The position numbers were made by a program, and so were the translations under genes. A DNA stretch of 64,000 nucleotides from positions 404,332 through 468,331 of the forward strand of contig KN805393.1 of assembly GCA_000818945.1 (NCBI GenBank), given 5' to 3'. Position 1 is the stretch's first letter, and each line of letters starts with the position of its first letter. The notes under the pieces were generated by a model that saw only the letters and a program-made list of their open reading frames with translations, was not told the origin of the DNA and made no database searches. Source of the DNA: Schizochytrium sp. CCTCC M209059 (taxonomy: Eukaryota > Sar > Bigyra > Thraustochytrida > Thraustochytriidae). Shown here one piece after another: positions 9,746 through 20,287 of the stretch.

Positions 9746-11646
9746 ATGGCTGCAAGCGGAGACACGGCGTCGTTCACGCTCTACGACGCGCTTGTTCACA
9801 CGCCCATGGCGCACTTCGCTTTCACATACGATGTCAGACTATCGAGACATTCACGCGATGCCAAGTCAGACCGTGAAAGTTTGCAGAGAAGCATGACTGT
9901 ATCTGGTGCTGGTGGTCAATTACGCGGCATTGACTACGGCAGGTTGGTTTTGTGGGATACCTTCGATGCTGATGTGGCTCCCGAGCCTACCGAGGCTGCC
10001 ATCTTTGCAAAGCAAGTTCCTCCAGTTCGCTTCGAGACCGCGAGGCAGGAAAGAATTTCTTCAATCCCTATAGGATTGAACGAGGAAGATGCCATCCTTC
10101 GCTTGCACGGCCATTTTATCTTCGACTGTCGGTATGTGTTTCGCAAGCCGGAATTTGGTCTCGATGCGAGGGCGGTGACATTTCTTTCTCAGCCTACTGA
10201 GAGAGGCGCGAGGCCTGACGCTCTGTGGACACGGGACATAGACTCCGAAAATAGCGCGGCGTTGTCGCCAGACTTGTTTGGCACCAAGCGTGCGGGTGGT
10301 GGTGGTAGAGTCATCTTGGCTCATGAGCACAAATCCCCTTTCAAGTTCCCTTACGAAAAAACGTTTGACGATATGCTGAACGATGCGGTCGAGTTTCTCG
10401 AGGAAAATGATCCACATTTTGATGAGGACGAGCCATATTCTCCGCAAGCCACGTGGATGATCGCCAACCGCCTGCATCAGTACTATGCCGAACACGACCT
10501 CGTGGGCTTCTCCGAAAGTGTTTCCCGCGACGCCAGTATTCCACCAGGTAGGAAACGCGACCTCCTCTACCCGATTCGTCAGGTCTACGCATACATGCTG
10601 CGAACCTTTTGCCGCTTTGGCGTCCTCAGCACTACGAACATCACTTGGTTCCTGAAGTTGGAGCCGGACAACACCCTGAAAATCACCAAAGGCTACGACT
10701 GTACCGGCAACACCGAAGCTACGAATCCAAAGTTCGCCTACTTCAGACTTCTTCTCAAGGCTTCGAAAGGTTCTCGTCTGACATTGGACAGCGCAATCCT
10801 TGATAGCCTGGGAAACAACGCAAACCTCAACGTTGCGGGGTCTCCGTGGAAAGAGATTTACGATCGGATTGTCGCAGCACGGGCCGGAGCAGGTGCAGGA
10901 GCAGGTGCAGGAGCAGGTGCAGGCGCAGGAGGCGTTGGAACAGGGGCAGCTACCCACCAGGTCTCAGCGGGACAGCCGGGTAGTGTGGCAGANNNNNNNN
11001 NNNNNNNNNNNNNNNNNNNNNNNNNNNNNNNNNNNNNNNNNNNNNNNNNNNNNNNNNNNNNNNNNNNNNNNNNNNNNNNNNNNNNNNNNNNNNNNNNNNN
11101 NNNNNNNNNNNNNNNNNNNNNNNNNNNNNNNNNNNNNNNNNNNNNNNNNNNNNNNNNNNNNNNNNNNNNNTGATCGCTGTGAAAACGCCTGAAATCGACC
11201 CTTACCGTGATCGAGACGACGAAACCGAACAAGAAGAGATGAGGCTTCTCCAAGCTTTCACGAACGAGATCGAGGTGTACGAGACCCTTCGACCGCTGTG
11301 GGGATCGCGGCACGTGCCTTGGTTTCTCTATGGAGGTCGCCACCTCTTTTCGGACTTTATTGTCGCAACAACGTGGGAGGGTGAGTCGCTGAAAAGTCAC
11401 TTTATGAAGCCCGGCCAATACACGAAGGCCGTAGTGGACAAGGCGCGGGAGACTCTTCTCATGGTGCATGGGCTAGGTGTCGCTCTCCGCGTGAATGAAC
11501 CGGAAGATCTGGCCTCCACTTTCGTCATGGACGACCACGGGGAAGTTCGTCTGACTCGTTTCAGGAACGCCACCATCAAAGCAACGCCTGTCGAGCTTGC
11601 GCAAGACATCCAAGATTTCAACGCGCACTTTATCCTAGAGGAGTAA
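9746..11646 (+). CDS. Crinkler-like protein with C-terminal pseudokinase domain, interrupted by sequence gap
   Basis: Two open segments, 9746-10992 and 11171-11646, flank 178 N. The first encodes ~415 residues including LLYPIRQVYAYMLRTF and GVLSTTNITWFLKL, a pattern I associate with the restriction-nuclease-like module that precedes kinases in Crinkler/fungal-type kinase proteins; it ends in a Gly-Ala repeat. The second is a kinase-like fold: AVKT (strand-3 Lys), a helix ending EIEVYETLRPLWGSRHVP, then a hinge ATTWEGESL. The catalytic loop reads GVALRVNEPEDL (no HxD) and the DFG position reads LTRF, so it should be inactive. The frames before and after the gap differ, so the N-run length is not exact or hides an intron. 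Confidence 0.6.
10993..11170. other. Assembly gap (178 N)
   Basis: A run of undetermined bases inside the Crinkler-like gene, just after a GGTGCAGGAGCA-type Gly-Ala repeat that probably blocked assembly. The reading frame changes across it, so the written length does not keep the frame. Confidence 0.95.
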
Positions 11647-11742
11647 TTTAGTTAGTGTCGCATGCATGCATGCCATGCGTGGGTGGGTGCTTAGGGTACA
11701 CACACCCAGGTCACATAATCAATCAATTAACCAACCAATCAA

Positions 11743-13476
11743 TCAAATTTTGTTGAAAGTCGCGTTATACTTTTCTTCTTTAAATCTGACTGAGATGTTG
11801 AGATTCTCCTCGGTGAATCCAGACACCTTCTTGAGTTGATGAAGCGTCTTTTGCATCGCTTCGAGATGAGTGTAGATCTGCTTAGAGCATTTGCATTTTT
11901 TTCCTCTCTGCCACTACTTCTCCACCCATTGATGGAAGGAGAGGAGCTCGTGCGTTTCTATCGCGCAGTTTTTTGAGAAGGGACAGCTCGAGGTGGTCTA
12001 TCGATTTGACGAACTGTTTTACTGCAGTGTCTTGCATCATGTCTTGTTCCTCCAAGTGTCGATTCCCCATTCGAAGGTCGCACGCTTCGAGCTCGAGATC
12101 CTCTCTGGCTTTTTTCTCTTGCTCGTATCACTTACTGTGCACCGCAATTCTTTCCAGGGTGAATCATTTGCCGCTGTTTGCGCGCTCGGACAGGACCTCC
12201 TCCATGTGGTTTTCGAGACGCTTTTCTTGGTCTCGCAAAGACGCGGCCTCTTCTCTCATGTCGATAAGCTCCAGGTTGAGCTCAGCTTCTCTTGGTTTAG
12301 CCGCCCGGCGCCGTCCCTTGCTTTTTAGCTTTTTCGCTCTCTTCTTTTCGAAGGATAAGAGGGGTAGAGTGTCTTGGTCAAGCTTGCGCTTCCCGGAGCC
12401 TGGGTTAAGATCGTAGCTACCACATTCTACTCGCGCCTCCTGTTCATGCCCTGGGCTGGCTCTTCACGATGTCCTCAGGTTGTTGTTTGACCCCGCTTTC
12501 ATATTCTGCGAGGGACGGTCCACAGGTGACGATGGAGGAAACATAGTCCTTCTCGTTCTCGTTCTCCCCGCTGTTGGTGGGCATGAGGAAGGCACGCAGA
12601 AAAGTCTCTCTTGTCTCCATCCTTGTGGCCGCCTGTCTTGCTGCTTGGTGATTGCTACGCTGCCGCCACACCCAAAGGTTTTACTGCAACGCAAGCAGCA
12701 AGCAGCGTCTCATTTTCGTTCATCCACCCGCTCTCATTTTGCAGTGTGAACTTAAGAGCGCGATGAGATTGTCGGCCTTTTTCAATGGTGGGGCTGCGTG
12801 AAATTCTTGTCACGCGTAAGTAACGAATGGGGTGACTGGATGACACGTTTCTTTCGTTCGCAGAAAGCCTGCAGAAACGTGTCACAGACAGGTCCTTCGC
12901 TCAAACTGAAAATCAAGCTCAACGCCCGGGTATGTTTCTCTGTTGCATTGCAAACAGGATGCACTTTATTCGGTAAACCATCACCTTATTGCGTACATGT
13001 TGGTCTTCATCAACCGAGCTAGCAGTCTGTGGATCTTTGACACGGAAGTGATTGTCCTTGACCAGATGTTCTAGCAGCTTCCTGATGAGAAAGATGCGCA
13101 CGCACGTCGGTCTGCACATGTACCCGTGCAATCTCAAGAAAGCTGTGCAGTGCAGCGTGTTTCTGCTGTCCTCGAGATGGAACCTGTCTCTGAAGTCTCG
13201 GAAATGAATGCGGTAGTTCTTGTTCTTGATGTTTTGCTCCATACGCCTGTGCACAATGAGACTTCTTCTCATTTCAAGGAGACCTGTTGGGGTGCGGTGC
13301 TCGTCTATCTCAAAGAAGACCTCGTTCTTGCCATTTTGCTTGTAGTCGAGCAGAATGAATTGGCGGTTATCGAAGTTGATGTCAATGTCCAGCTCGACAA
13401 TCTTGAAGAGCGTCTCTAGTGCGCGCTGCTTATCGTTGTCTACCCTCTTGAAAACGCACCCCACGATGAAGTACAT
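11743..13476 (-). pseudogene. Decayed or mis-assembled coiled-coil gene
   Basis: Protein-like segments follow each other on the minus strand in changing frames. From 13476: 185 residues starting MYFIVGCVF (possibly preceded by a short exon with donor GTAAGT at about 13487). Around 12660-12445: a segment with ETFLRAFLMPTNSGENENE. From about 12450 to 11890: a basic coiled coil (KKLKSKGRRR, then LIDMREEAASLRDQEKRLE) broken by two in-frame TGA codons at 12164-12166 and 12128-12130. Last, after an apparent one-base shift in a seven-A run (11896-11902), MQKTLHQLKKVSGF to a stop at 11743. Coding-like charge pattern continues through the breaks. Either a degenerating gene or sequence errors; function unknown. 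Confidence 0.45.
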
Positions 13477-13583
13477 GTGGACTTACAAAGCTCGGAGAAC
13501 GTCCATCTTTGAAACGTTCGCGGCGAACGCTTAAAAACGACAGCTTCATTCGTAGCCCTCGTAATAGAAGGAGACATCTCATT

Positions 13584-13591
13584 ATCATCAT

Positions 13592-13683
<92 letters not shown>

Positions 13684-13707
13684 CGGCAGCAGCAGCAGCA
13701 GCAGCCA
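13584..13707 (+). repeat. ATC then CAG trinucleotide microsatellite
   Basis: About six ATC units (to 13600) followed by ~28 CAG units to 13683, one interruption (CACGG), then more CAG to 13707. It gives poly-Ser, poly-Gln/Ala and poly-Leu frames, none of which has convincing flanking coding sequence. Confidence 0.95.
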
Positions 13708-13719
13708 TAGCACTAGTGC

Positions 13720-14300
13720 CAAATGAGCGAGGAAGCACTGGGCCTGGATCGCAAAAATCAAAAAGAGGCATGCCCTACATAGTCAGACTGTTCAAAAAAA
13801 GAAAGGGATCACAGACGTGGATTGCTTGCAGTCTTTATCTTTATTTTTGCTCTGCGCTGTGCGTGACAACTTTCAAATAACAGACAACGTAGCTTCAAAT
13901 TAATTTTAAAAAAACGGACAACATGATATGTGTCACAAGAACAGACAAGGAGACAAATGGTACCTTCATCATAAGCCGCAGCAAAAGCAGCAATACGAGG
14001 CTGAAGCGAAATTGATGAGTTAGCACTGGGCTTGGATCGCGAAAGTCTAAAGGAGCAATGTCCAAGAAAGAAGAAGTGCGGACGTCATAATTTCTTTTTC
14101 TGGTCTACATTGTACATACAACTAACAATACACGCACAACATACAACATGTCAGTATATAAAAGAACAGAAGAATACAGGTGTTATAAAATTATGTACAG
14201 AGACAACAGCACAGCGTAAAGATCATCATCAGCGTCAGCAGCACGAAGCTGGTGCGAAAGTGAAAGCCCTTGGGCTTGGATCGCCATTATCAAATGGAGC
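13720..14300. repeat. Three diverged tandem copies of a ~250-290-base unit
   Basis: A CAG-rich stretch followed by a GCGA-containing stretch and a GGGCYTGGATCGC core occurs three times: core at about 13740, 14028 and 14272. Each is followed or preceded by similar A-rich text. The third copy overlaps the 3' end of the minus-strand gene at 14290, suggesting tandem duplication of that gene's 3' flank. The rest of this interval has no gene. Confidence 0.55.
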
Positions 14301-15000
14301 GACGGGGAAGACGCGCACGGCCACTGCTGGCGCTGTCGAAACCCTCAGAAAAGATTTCCTCCGAGCTTGAGCTGGAGAGACCGCTGGAACTGAATGTGTC
14401 AAAGTCATCGAGAATTTCGTCTTCGTGCGCGGCAAAGATGCCAATGTCCTCGTCGTCGTCGTCGTCGTCGTCGTCCTCGGCATGTTCGAAGCGGAAGTCG
14501 ACGTTGAATGTGCGCATAAAACCGGGGTCCATGCGCTCGTGCACGGCATTGCGACGCGGGCGGTAGCTACGACGGCCTTCGGCAAAAGTGGCGAGCTTGG
14601 GCAGCACGAGAACTGCGCTCGTCGTGGATGCCGTCGTCGCGGTGGAGGCCGAGGAGGATGAGGACGCTGCCCTGGCACGCGACTGCGAGGGCGAGAGACG
14701 CTTGAGGGAAGGCTTTGTCGAAGCGGCGGCCCTGGCGGCCTTTGCGGCGCCGCCCAGCACACTTGCAGCGCTGCGAACGGAGCGCAAACTTCCCGCGGCC
14801 TTTGTCGCGCTGGCGCTACCAAAGGCCTTGTCGTGGTTGTACGTCTTGGCGGCGTCGTGGCCGTGTCCTGCGGCGGCCACGACCGAGGTCTTTTTGGCAA
14901 AGTACGCGCTCTTGGTTCTGCGGAGCGGGCCGAGCCCAAAGCTTCCGCGCTCGAGGCCGCTGGCGGCACCGCTGCCACTGCTGCCGTTCAAGAGGAGCAT
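14290..15000 (-). CDS. Low-complexity Ala/Ser-rich protein with acidic C-terminal half
   Basis: 236 residues from an ATG at 15000 to a TGA at 14290. The N-terminal half is Ala/Ser/Lys-rich and basic (LRRTKSAYFAKKTS; KAARAAASTKPSLKRLSPS). A short less-biased core follows (RRSYRPRRNAVHERMDPGFMRTFNVDFRF), then an Asp run of eight, EDEILDDFDTF and Ser-rich acidic text. No membrane segment or recognised domain. The core is the part most likely to be conserved. Strong codon-position GC bias and a single long frame support a real gene, although low complexity makes the call less certain. Confidence 0.5.
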   Translation of the reverse strand: MLLLNGSSGSGAASGLERGSFGLGPLRRTKSAYFAKKTSVVAAAGHGHDAAKTYNHDKAFGSASATKAAGSLRSVRSAASVLGGAAKAARAAASTKPSLKRLSPSQSRARAASSSSSASTATTASTTSAVLVLPKLATFAEGRRSYRPRRNAVHERMDPGFMRTFNVDFRFEHAEDDDDDDDDEDIGIFAAHEDEILDDFDTFSSSGLSSSSSEEIFSEGFDSASSGRARLPRRSI

Positions 15001-18000
15001 CTTGGCTGGCTGGTGGGTTGATGGGTTGGCTTGGCTGGGCCTGTTTTCTTTGGTTGCGGATCTGGCAGACTGCCAGTGTTCGCTGGCTGGTTCTGTTCTC
15101 TCTACCTGGGCCGTCGCGCACCCAGGTTCTGTTCTGCGCGAGGCTCGTGTGTCTTCTCCGGAGATGGGAAATAAAGCGCTGAGAAAATGGCGGAATCTAC
15201 GAAGAAGTGCAGGCAGTATACTGAAGTACTGCAGGAGACCAAGGCCTGCCTATCTGAATGGGACTTTTTCGAATTCCGTTTTCACTTGATTCCCTGACGG
15301 AGAATGAGAATAGATCAGGTGAGATCACGCCGTATAGGATTGGATTGGATTGGGTCGGATCGATCGCGCGAGATCAGTCTGCTCCACGCACGCAGTCAGC
15401 GCAGAGCTCGGGTCTGGTGTTGCGCCGCCCTGGTCTAGACTAGATTGGCCTGGCTGGCACCCACCCTTGCGTCTTCGGGCGCTGCGTGCGAACGCGCGCT
15501 TGACGCCCTTTCTTTCTTCCTTGCTTCCTTCCGGATTTCCCACGTGCCTGCTCGTTGTTAATGTGCACCGCGCTGGCTACGGCGGCGCGACGGCGATCCG
15601 CACGCACGCACGCTCGCTCGCAAGCACGCAAGATAGCACGCGCGCCCGCTCGCTCGTCAAGAGCTCGGTCGAGTCGATCCCTCCTCGTTCGGCGGAGACG
15701 GCCGGCGCGGCTGCCTGCCTGCCTGCCTGCCTGCCTGCGCTGCACGTGCGTGCGTGCGGTCTTGTCCGCCTCGCCTACACAGTGCGAGCGCTGCGCGTTG
15801 CCTGCGCTTCCGGGTGGTCGGTCGCTCGTGTGTATGTATGCTCGCTCGCTTCCTTGCTGTTGCGCGAGAACGTGTATATCCGGTGGGCGCCGCTCGATCG
15901 CTGGCCGATCGCGCGAGCAAGCAAGACTTCGGGTCGACTCTGGATTCCAAGTCGAAGTCGAATGCGGATTTGAACTCGGATCCTTCGAATTCGGACTCTG
16001 AATGCGGACTCTTTGAATTCGAAGTCGGACTCTCGAACGCGAGGGCGAACGGCCGGCCGGATGGAGGAGGGAGAGGCGAGCCGCGACGGCGCGGCGATCG
16101 AACGCGCAGGCTGCAGCCGCTCGCGCTGCCGCAGACAACGCCCGCGGAGAAGGCGCGCGGAGGCGGAGCCGGGGAGGGAGGGAGGCAGGGACGGGGAGGC
16201 GGAGAAAGACGAGATGAACGAACTACGAGGAGGAGCTGGGAGCGGCGACGATGCCCGCGCTGCGGCTACAGTCCGGGAGCGACGACGACGACGGCGACGA
16301 CGACGGCGACGGCGACGGCGAGGGCGACGGCGAGGGCGGCAGGCAGCGGCGGAGGCCGCGTGCGTACGCGAGGGCGGCCCTCGTCGCGGGCGTGAACGCG
16401 GAGAGCGTGGGCGGGCGGGCTTGGCACGGAGAAAGCGGGCTCGACGCGGCGAAGCAGGTTTGGGACGGCGCAGGCGCCCTGCGATGAAGGGAAAGAAAGG
16501 GATGGAGATCCAGCTAGCTGCTCGTTGGCCGGTGAGGCAGCTCGTCAAACCTCTGTCTGTGACAGTTGTTCGCACTCGCTGCAAGTCGTAGCGCGCGCGC
16601 ATGCACATGCGCTGCGGTACGCAATGCTCAACCCCCGCCTCGACAGCGACGCACCGCGCAGACTCGACCGGACCCGACCCGACCGACCCGACTCGACGCG
16701 ACGCGCGCAGTCCTCGCGCCAGCGACGACGAAGGGAGGGGCCGCGAGCCGCGCGAAGGAAAAGGCCAAGCGCCTCTCCTTGGTGCCTGGACGGTTTCGTG
16801 GCGGGAAACAGACGAGGGGGGCCGGAGTCCGGGCGGACGTGTCTGCTCGAGCGCGGCAGGCCACGTCGCTTCTCGCGGGGCGGATGGTCTCGGCCGCGCC
16901 GTCGTCGAAGGAAGCCGGCAGGCAGGCCTGCGCGTCCACCGCGGCGTCCGGGGTCACGCCGTCTCGCGCCCTGGCGAGCGAGAGCGAAGGAGCGAGCGGA
17001 GGAGCGAGCGAGGCGGGCGGTCCCGGTCGCGAATTCGAAATTTCCAGGCCGCTCGGCCGGCCACCATCATGGCGGCGAGGGGTTTTTTCGTGACACAGCT
17101 GGGCTTTCATTTCCGGTTCCCCGCCGGAAACTTCGACTTGCGCACCGGCGGCTGCCTCTGCCCCGCACTTGCACCGGCTCGCAGCACACAGGCAGGCAGA
17201 CAGACAGAGAGAGAGAGATAGATACGTAGTTACTCTAGCTAGTAGATCGATACGTAGATACAGAGAGAGAGAGAAGCCGCGGCGGACAGACAGAGAGACA
17301 GAGAGACAGAGAGACAGAGAGACAGAGAGACAGAGAGACAGAGAGACAGAGAGACAGAGAGACAGAGAGACAGAGAGACAGAGAGACAGAGAGACAGAGA
17401 GACAGAGAGACAGAGAGACAGAGAGACAGAGAGACAGAGAGACAGAGAGACAGAGAGACAGAGAGACAGAGAGACAGAGAGACAGAGAGACAGAGAGACA
17501 GAGAGACAGAGAGACAGAGAGACAGAGAGACAGAGAGACAGAGAGACAGAGAGACAGAGAGACAGAGAGACAGAGAGACAGAGAGACAGAGAGACAGAGA
17601 GACAGAGAGACAGAGAGACAGAGAGACAGAGAGACAGAGAGACAGAGAGACAGAGAGACAGAGAGACAGAGAGACAGAGAGACAGAGAGACAGAGAGACA
17701 GAGAGACAGAGAGACAGAGAGACAGAGAGACAGAGAGACAGAGAGACAGAGAGACAGAGAGACAGAGAGACAGAGAGACAGAGAGACAGAGAGACAGAGA
17801 GACAGAGAGACAGAGAGACAGAGAGACAGAGAGACAGAGAGACAGAGAGACAGAGAGACAGAGAGACAGAGAGACAGAGAGACAGACAGGGAGAGAGACG
17901 CCGGCCACTGCGCGGGTTCCGCGAACGTAGGAGGGGGTAGATGCCGGCTAGGGAGACCCGGCGAAAGAATGGAACCGCAGGAAGTGCACAGGTTCTCCCG

Positions 18001-18307
18001 GTCCTCCGCGCTGGGGGAAAGAGGGTGCAGGGGAAGTCCTGCAGAAAAGGAAGAGCGAGGAGGCCCGGCGCAAAGCTGGGTGCGTCTGCGGTTCGAGGCG
18101 AAAGAGATGTATTATACTCCCCATATCCTTTTTTATTATCAAATAGAGGACGGCGGGGGGAGGGGGGGGGGGGCCGCCGCCACCTAACTGTAGAAAAAGC
18201 AGAAAACTAGTTTTAGGAACGAGCTAGTTAGTTTTATGCGACATGGCGGACAAAGCAAGCCAAGCCAACTTGAAGGCGATCCAACCAAAGTTGCATCGAA
18301 TCATGTA
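15001..18307. other. Long GC-rich, repeat-rich intergenic region
   Basis: No gene supported in 3.3 kb. Contents: CGCTCGCTCG runs (15600-15660), five TGCC units (15713-15736), a GAATTC/GGACTC-rich patch (15940-16035), CGACGG/GACGAC repeats (16265-16345), CGACCCGACC repeats (16665-16695), a GACAGAGA array (listed separately) and a G-rich run near 18150-18175. Long frames on both strands (for example 15775-16608 and 16013-16591) are Arg/Ala/Pro-biased shadows of composition. Confidence 0.6.
17285..17889 (+). repeat. (GACAGAGA)n octanucleotide satellite, about 75 units
   Basis: Nearly perfect 8-base period over ~600 bases, with start and end drifting into GACAGACAG and GAGAGAG variants. The unit has no stop in any frame, so it creates artificial long frames (repeating RQRDRETE on plus, SLSLCLSV on minus). 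Purine-only strand except for C every 8 bases. Confidence 0.97.
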
Positions 18308-20287
18308 TCAGGTTTTCTGACCGTGTGGAGGAGGCTCGAGCACCATTTCGTGAAGGGGAAGACCTCCCGGGACCATGGGCAGGACGAGGGTGTCCTTGTC
18401 GACAAAGACCTCGAGCAGCACGGGGCCCTCGTCGTAGGCGAGGAAGGCCTCTATCGAGGCCGCGAGCTCGGACTGCGCACGGCAATAGAGTCCCTTGGCG
18501 CGCATCGAGCCTGCAAGCGCGTCGAAACGAGGGTTGAACATGGCCGTGCCCGAGTAGCGCTGGTCGTAGAAAAGATCCTGCCAATTTTTCACCATGCCTT
18601 GAAAATCGTTCTGCAGCAAAAGGATCTTGACGCCCACCTTGAACTGGACAGCCGTGATGAGCTCCATGCCCGTCATCGAGTACGAGGCGTCGCCGTCAAC
18701 GTCGATGACAATGGCATTTGGCCGAGCGACCTTGGCCCCAATGGCCGCAGGAAGACCGAATCCCATTGTGCCGGCACCGCCCGAGGAGATCCATTGCCGC
18801 GGTTTAGTCCACGTGATGAACTGCGCTGCATGCATTTGGTGGCTTCCCACGCCCGTGGTGAAAAACACCTCTTGCTCTGGATCTTTTGCCTGGATCTCCA
18901 AGAGCTGTCGGTCGAGCTCAGCGAGCACTTGCTGCGGCTTGAGCACCTTTTCGTCCGTGTCCACGGACTCGAGGAGAAAAGGGTGTTTAGATTTCCACTT
19001 TGAAATTTGCTCGAGCCACGGCTCGCGCGCCCGATGCTGCACATGTGGGATGACATTGGCAAGGTTTTCCGCCACGTCACCAAGGACAGACACGGTCGGC
19101 TGGATGACCTTGTGCATGTTCTTGGGTGAAATCTCAAAGTGGACAATGCCCCCGCGGCCCTCGCGCTCGGCGCGGCGAGCCTCGGGCGCAAAGGCGTCAA
19201 TGCGCATGGTCACACGGTCGTCGAAGCGGGCGCCGAGGGCAAGAATGAGGTCGGCGCTTTGCACGGCGTAGTTGGCGTATGCAGAACCGTGCATGCCAAG
19301 CATGCTGAGTGAAAGCGGGCTGCGTTCATCAAAGGCGCCAAGACCTTGCAGTGATGTGGTCACGGGAATGTTGGCCTTTTCTGCCAGCTCTTTGAGCACG
19401 CCAGGCCCGTCCAGCGGACTCTGCATGATCCCCTGACCGGCGTAAATGACGGGACGCTCGGCACGATTGATCATGTCTGCAATCTCCGCGAAGTCGGGCG
19501 TTTCGGGGCTGCCCAGACGCGTCTTGTGGAAAAGATTTGCCTTTTGCTTTTGTCGAAGGGATATCCGCGGCATGCTGTCCGGAATCTCGTCGAGAACGGC
19601 GGAACTGACGTCCTTGGGCAAGTCCACGAGAACGGGGCCTGGACGTCCACTTGTGGCGATCTCAAAGGCCTCGTTGATGCGTCGCGGAAGCTCGCCAACG
19701 TCTTTGACCATGACATTCCACTTTGTGCACGCGCTGCTGATGCCGATAATGTCGCATTCGCGAGCGTCATCCGTGCCCTTGGACGAGGCCGTGACTTGGT
19801 CCGTAAAGACGATCAGTGGCGTCCCATCCATGAAGGCATCCATTATCGGAGTGATGGTGTTGGTGGCGCCCGCTCCTGAACTCACCAATACGATCCCCGG
19901 CTTGCCTGTGGCGCGCGCGTACCCTTCGGCCATGTGGCCTGCGCCCTGTTCGTGACGCGCCAGGATCAACGTGAACTCGTCTTTGCCCAAAGCGTGGTCA
20001 AAAATGGGCAAAGTGGCACCACCGGGATGCCCAAAGATGGTGTCAACGTTATGCTTGTGCATGAGCTCGCGGAAAATCTGCGCTCCCGTGAGACCTACGA
20101 ACGTTTCGTCGTCCGATGGTGCTTGAGCTGTCTGCGCTGATGCCCACGAGCTCTTGTATCTCATTGCGTGCGGTCCGCATGCTGAGATGAAGTCTCTATC
20201 AAACGATGTGGGAGAAGGATGATTTCCTTTTCGAGGTTGCTTGGCCACGGCTCTCGCCAGCCTTTGCGTTGCTTTTTTTGCAAGCAT
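18308..20287 (-). CDS. ILV2: Acetohydroxyacid (acetolactate) synthase catalytic subunit, mitochondrial
   Basis: 659 residues from the ATG at 20287 (the frame continues to a GTG at 20320). Residues 1-55 are basic and Ser/Ala-rich with few acids, like a mitochondrial presequence. Then the ThDP-enzyme modules: GHPGGATLPIFD, the catalytic-Glu segment LARHEQGAGHMAEGYARA, the central FAD-type domain, and the ThDP motif VDGDASYSMTGMEL. SCTKWNVMVK-type text and EIATSGRPGPVLVDLPKDV match yeast Ilv2 better than plant plastid forms. It makes acetolactate/acetohydroxybutyrate for Val, Leu and Ile synthesis. One key change: TDQVTASSKG where the family has TGQVP. The regulatory subunit is not in the window. 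Confidence 0.95.
   Translation of the reverse strand: MLAKKATQRLARAVAKQPRKGNHPSPTSFDRDFISACGPHAMRYKSSWASAQTAQAPSDDETFVGLTGAQIFRELMHKHNVDTIFGHPGGATLPIFDHALGKDEFTLILARHEQGAGHMAEGYARATGKPGIVLVSSGAGATNTITPIMDAFMDGTPLIVFTDQVTASSKGTDDARECDIIGISSACTKWNVMVKDVGELPRRINEAFEIATSGRPGPVLVDLPKDVSSAVLDEIPDSMPRISLRQKQKANLFHKTRLGSPETPDFAEIADMINRAERPVIYAGQGIMQSPLDGPGVLKELAEKANIPVTTSLQGLGAFDERSPLSLSMLGMHGSAYANYAVQSADLILALGARFDDRVTMRIDAFAPEARRAEREGRGGIVHFEISPKNMHKVIQPTVSVLGDVAENLANVIPHVQHRAREPWLEQISKWKSKHPFLLESVDTDEKVLKPQQVLAELDRQLLEIQAKDPEQEVFFTTGVGSHQMHAAQFITWTKPRQWISSGGAGTMGFGLPAAIGAKVARPNAIVIDVDGDASYSMTGMELITAVQFKVGVKILLLQNDFQGMVKNWQDLFYDQRYSGTAMFNPRFDALAGSMRAKGLYCRAQSELAASIEAFLAYDEGPVLLEVFVDKDTLVLPMVPGGLPLHEMVLEPPPHGQKT

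Noticed and set aside
12128..12166. In-frame TGA pair as selenocysteine or stop-codon reassignment
   Set aside because: TGA is used as a normal stop in clear genes of this window (for example AHAS and TyrRS) and no selenoprotein family is involved.
12816..12863. Perfect-looking plus-strand intron (GTAAGT ... TTTCGTTCGCAG, 48 bases)
   Set aside because: Flanking plus-strand frames close quickly (about 42 residues) while coding character is on the minus strand; left as coincidence, but noted.
13509..13880. Poly-Ser / poly-Leu frames over the CAG tract
   Set aside because: Microsatellite translation only; flanks show no conserved coding.
17285..17889. CRISPR-like array
   Set aside because: Plain tandem microsatellite with no spacers, in a nuclear eukaryotic sequence.
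16628..17908. 426-residue minus-strand frame of repeating Leu-Ser-Val-Cys, and a 253-residue plus-strand Arg-Gln-Asp-Glu frame
   Set aside because: Both are translations of the stop-free (GACAGAGA)n array; no domain outside the repeat.
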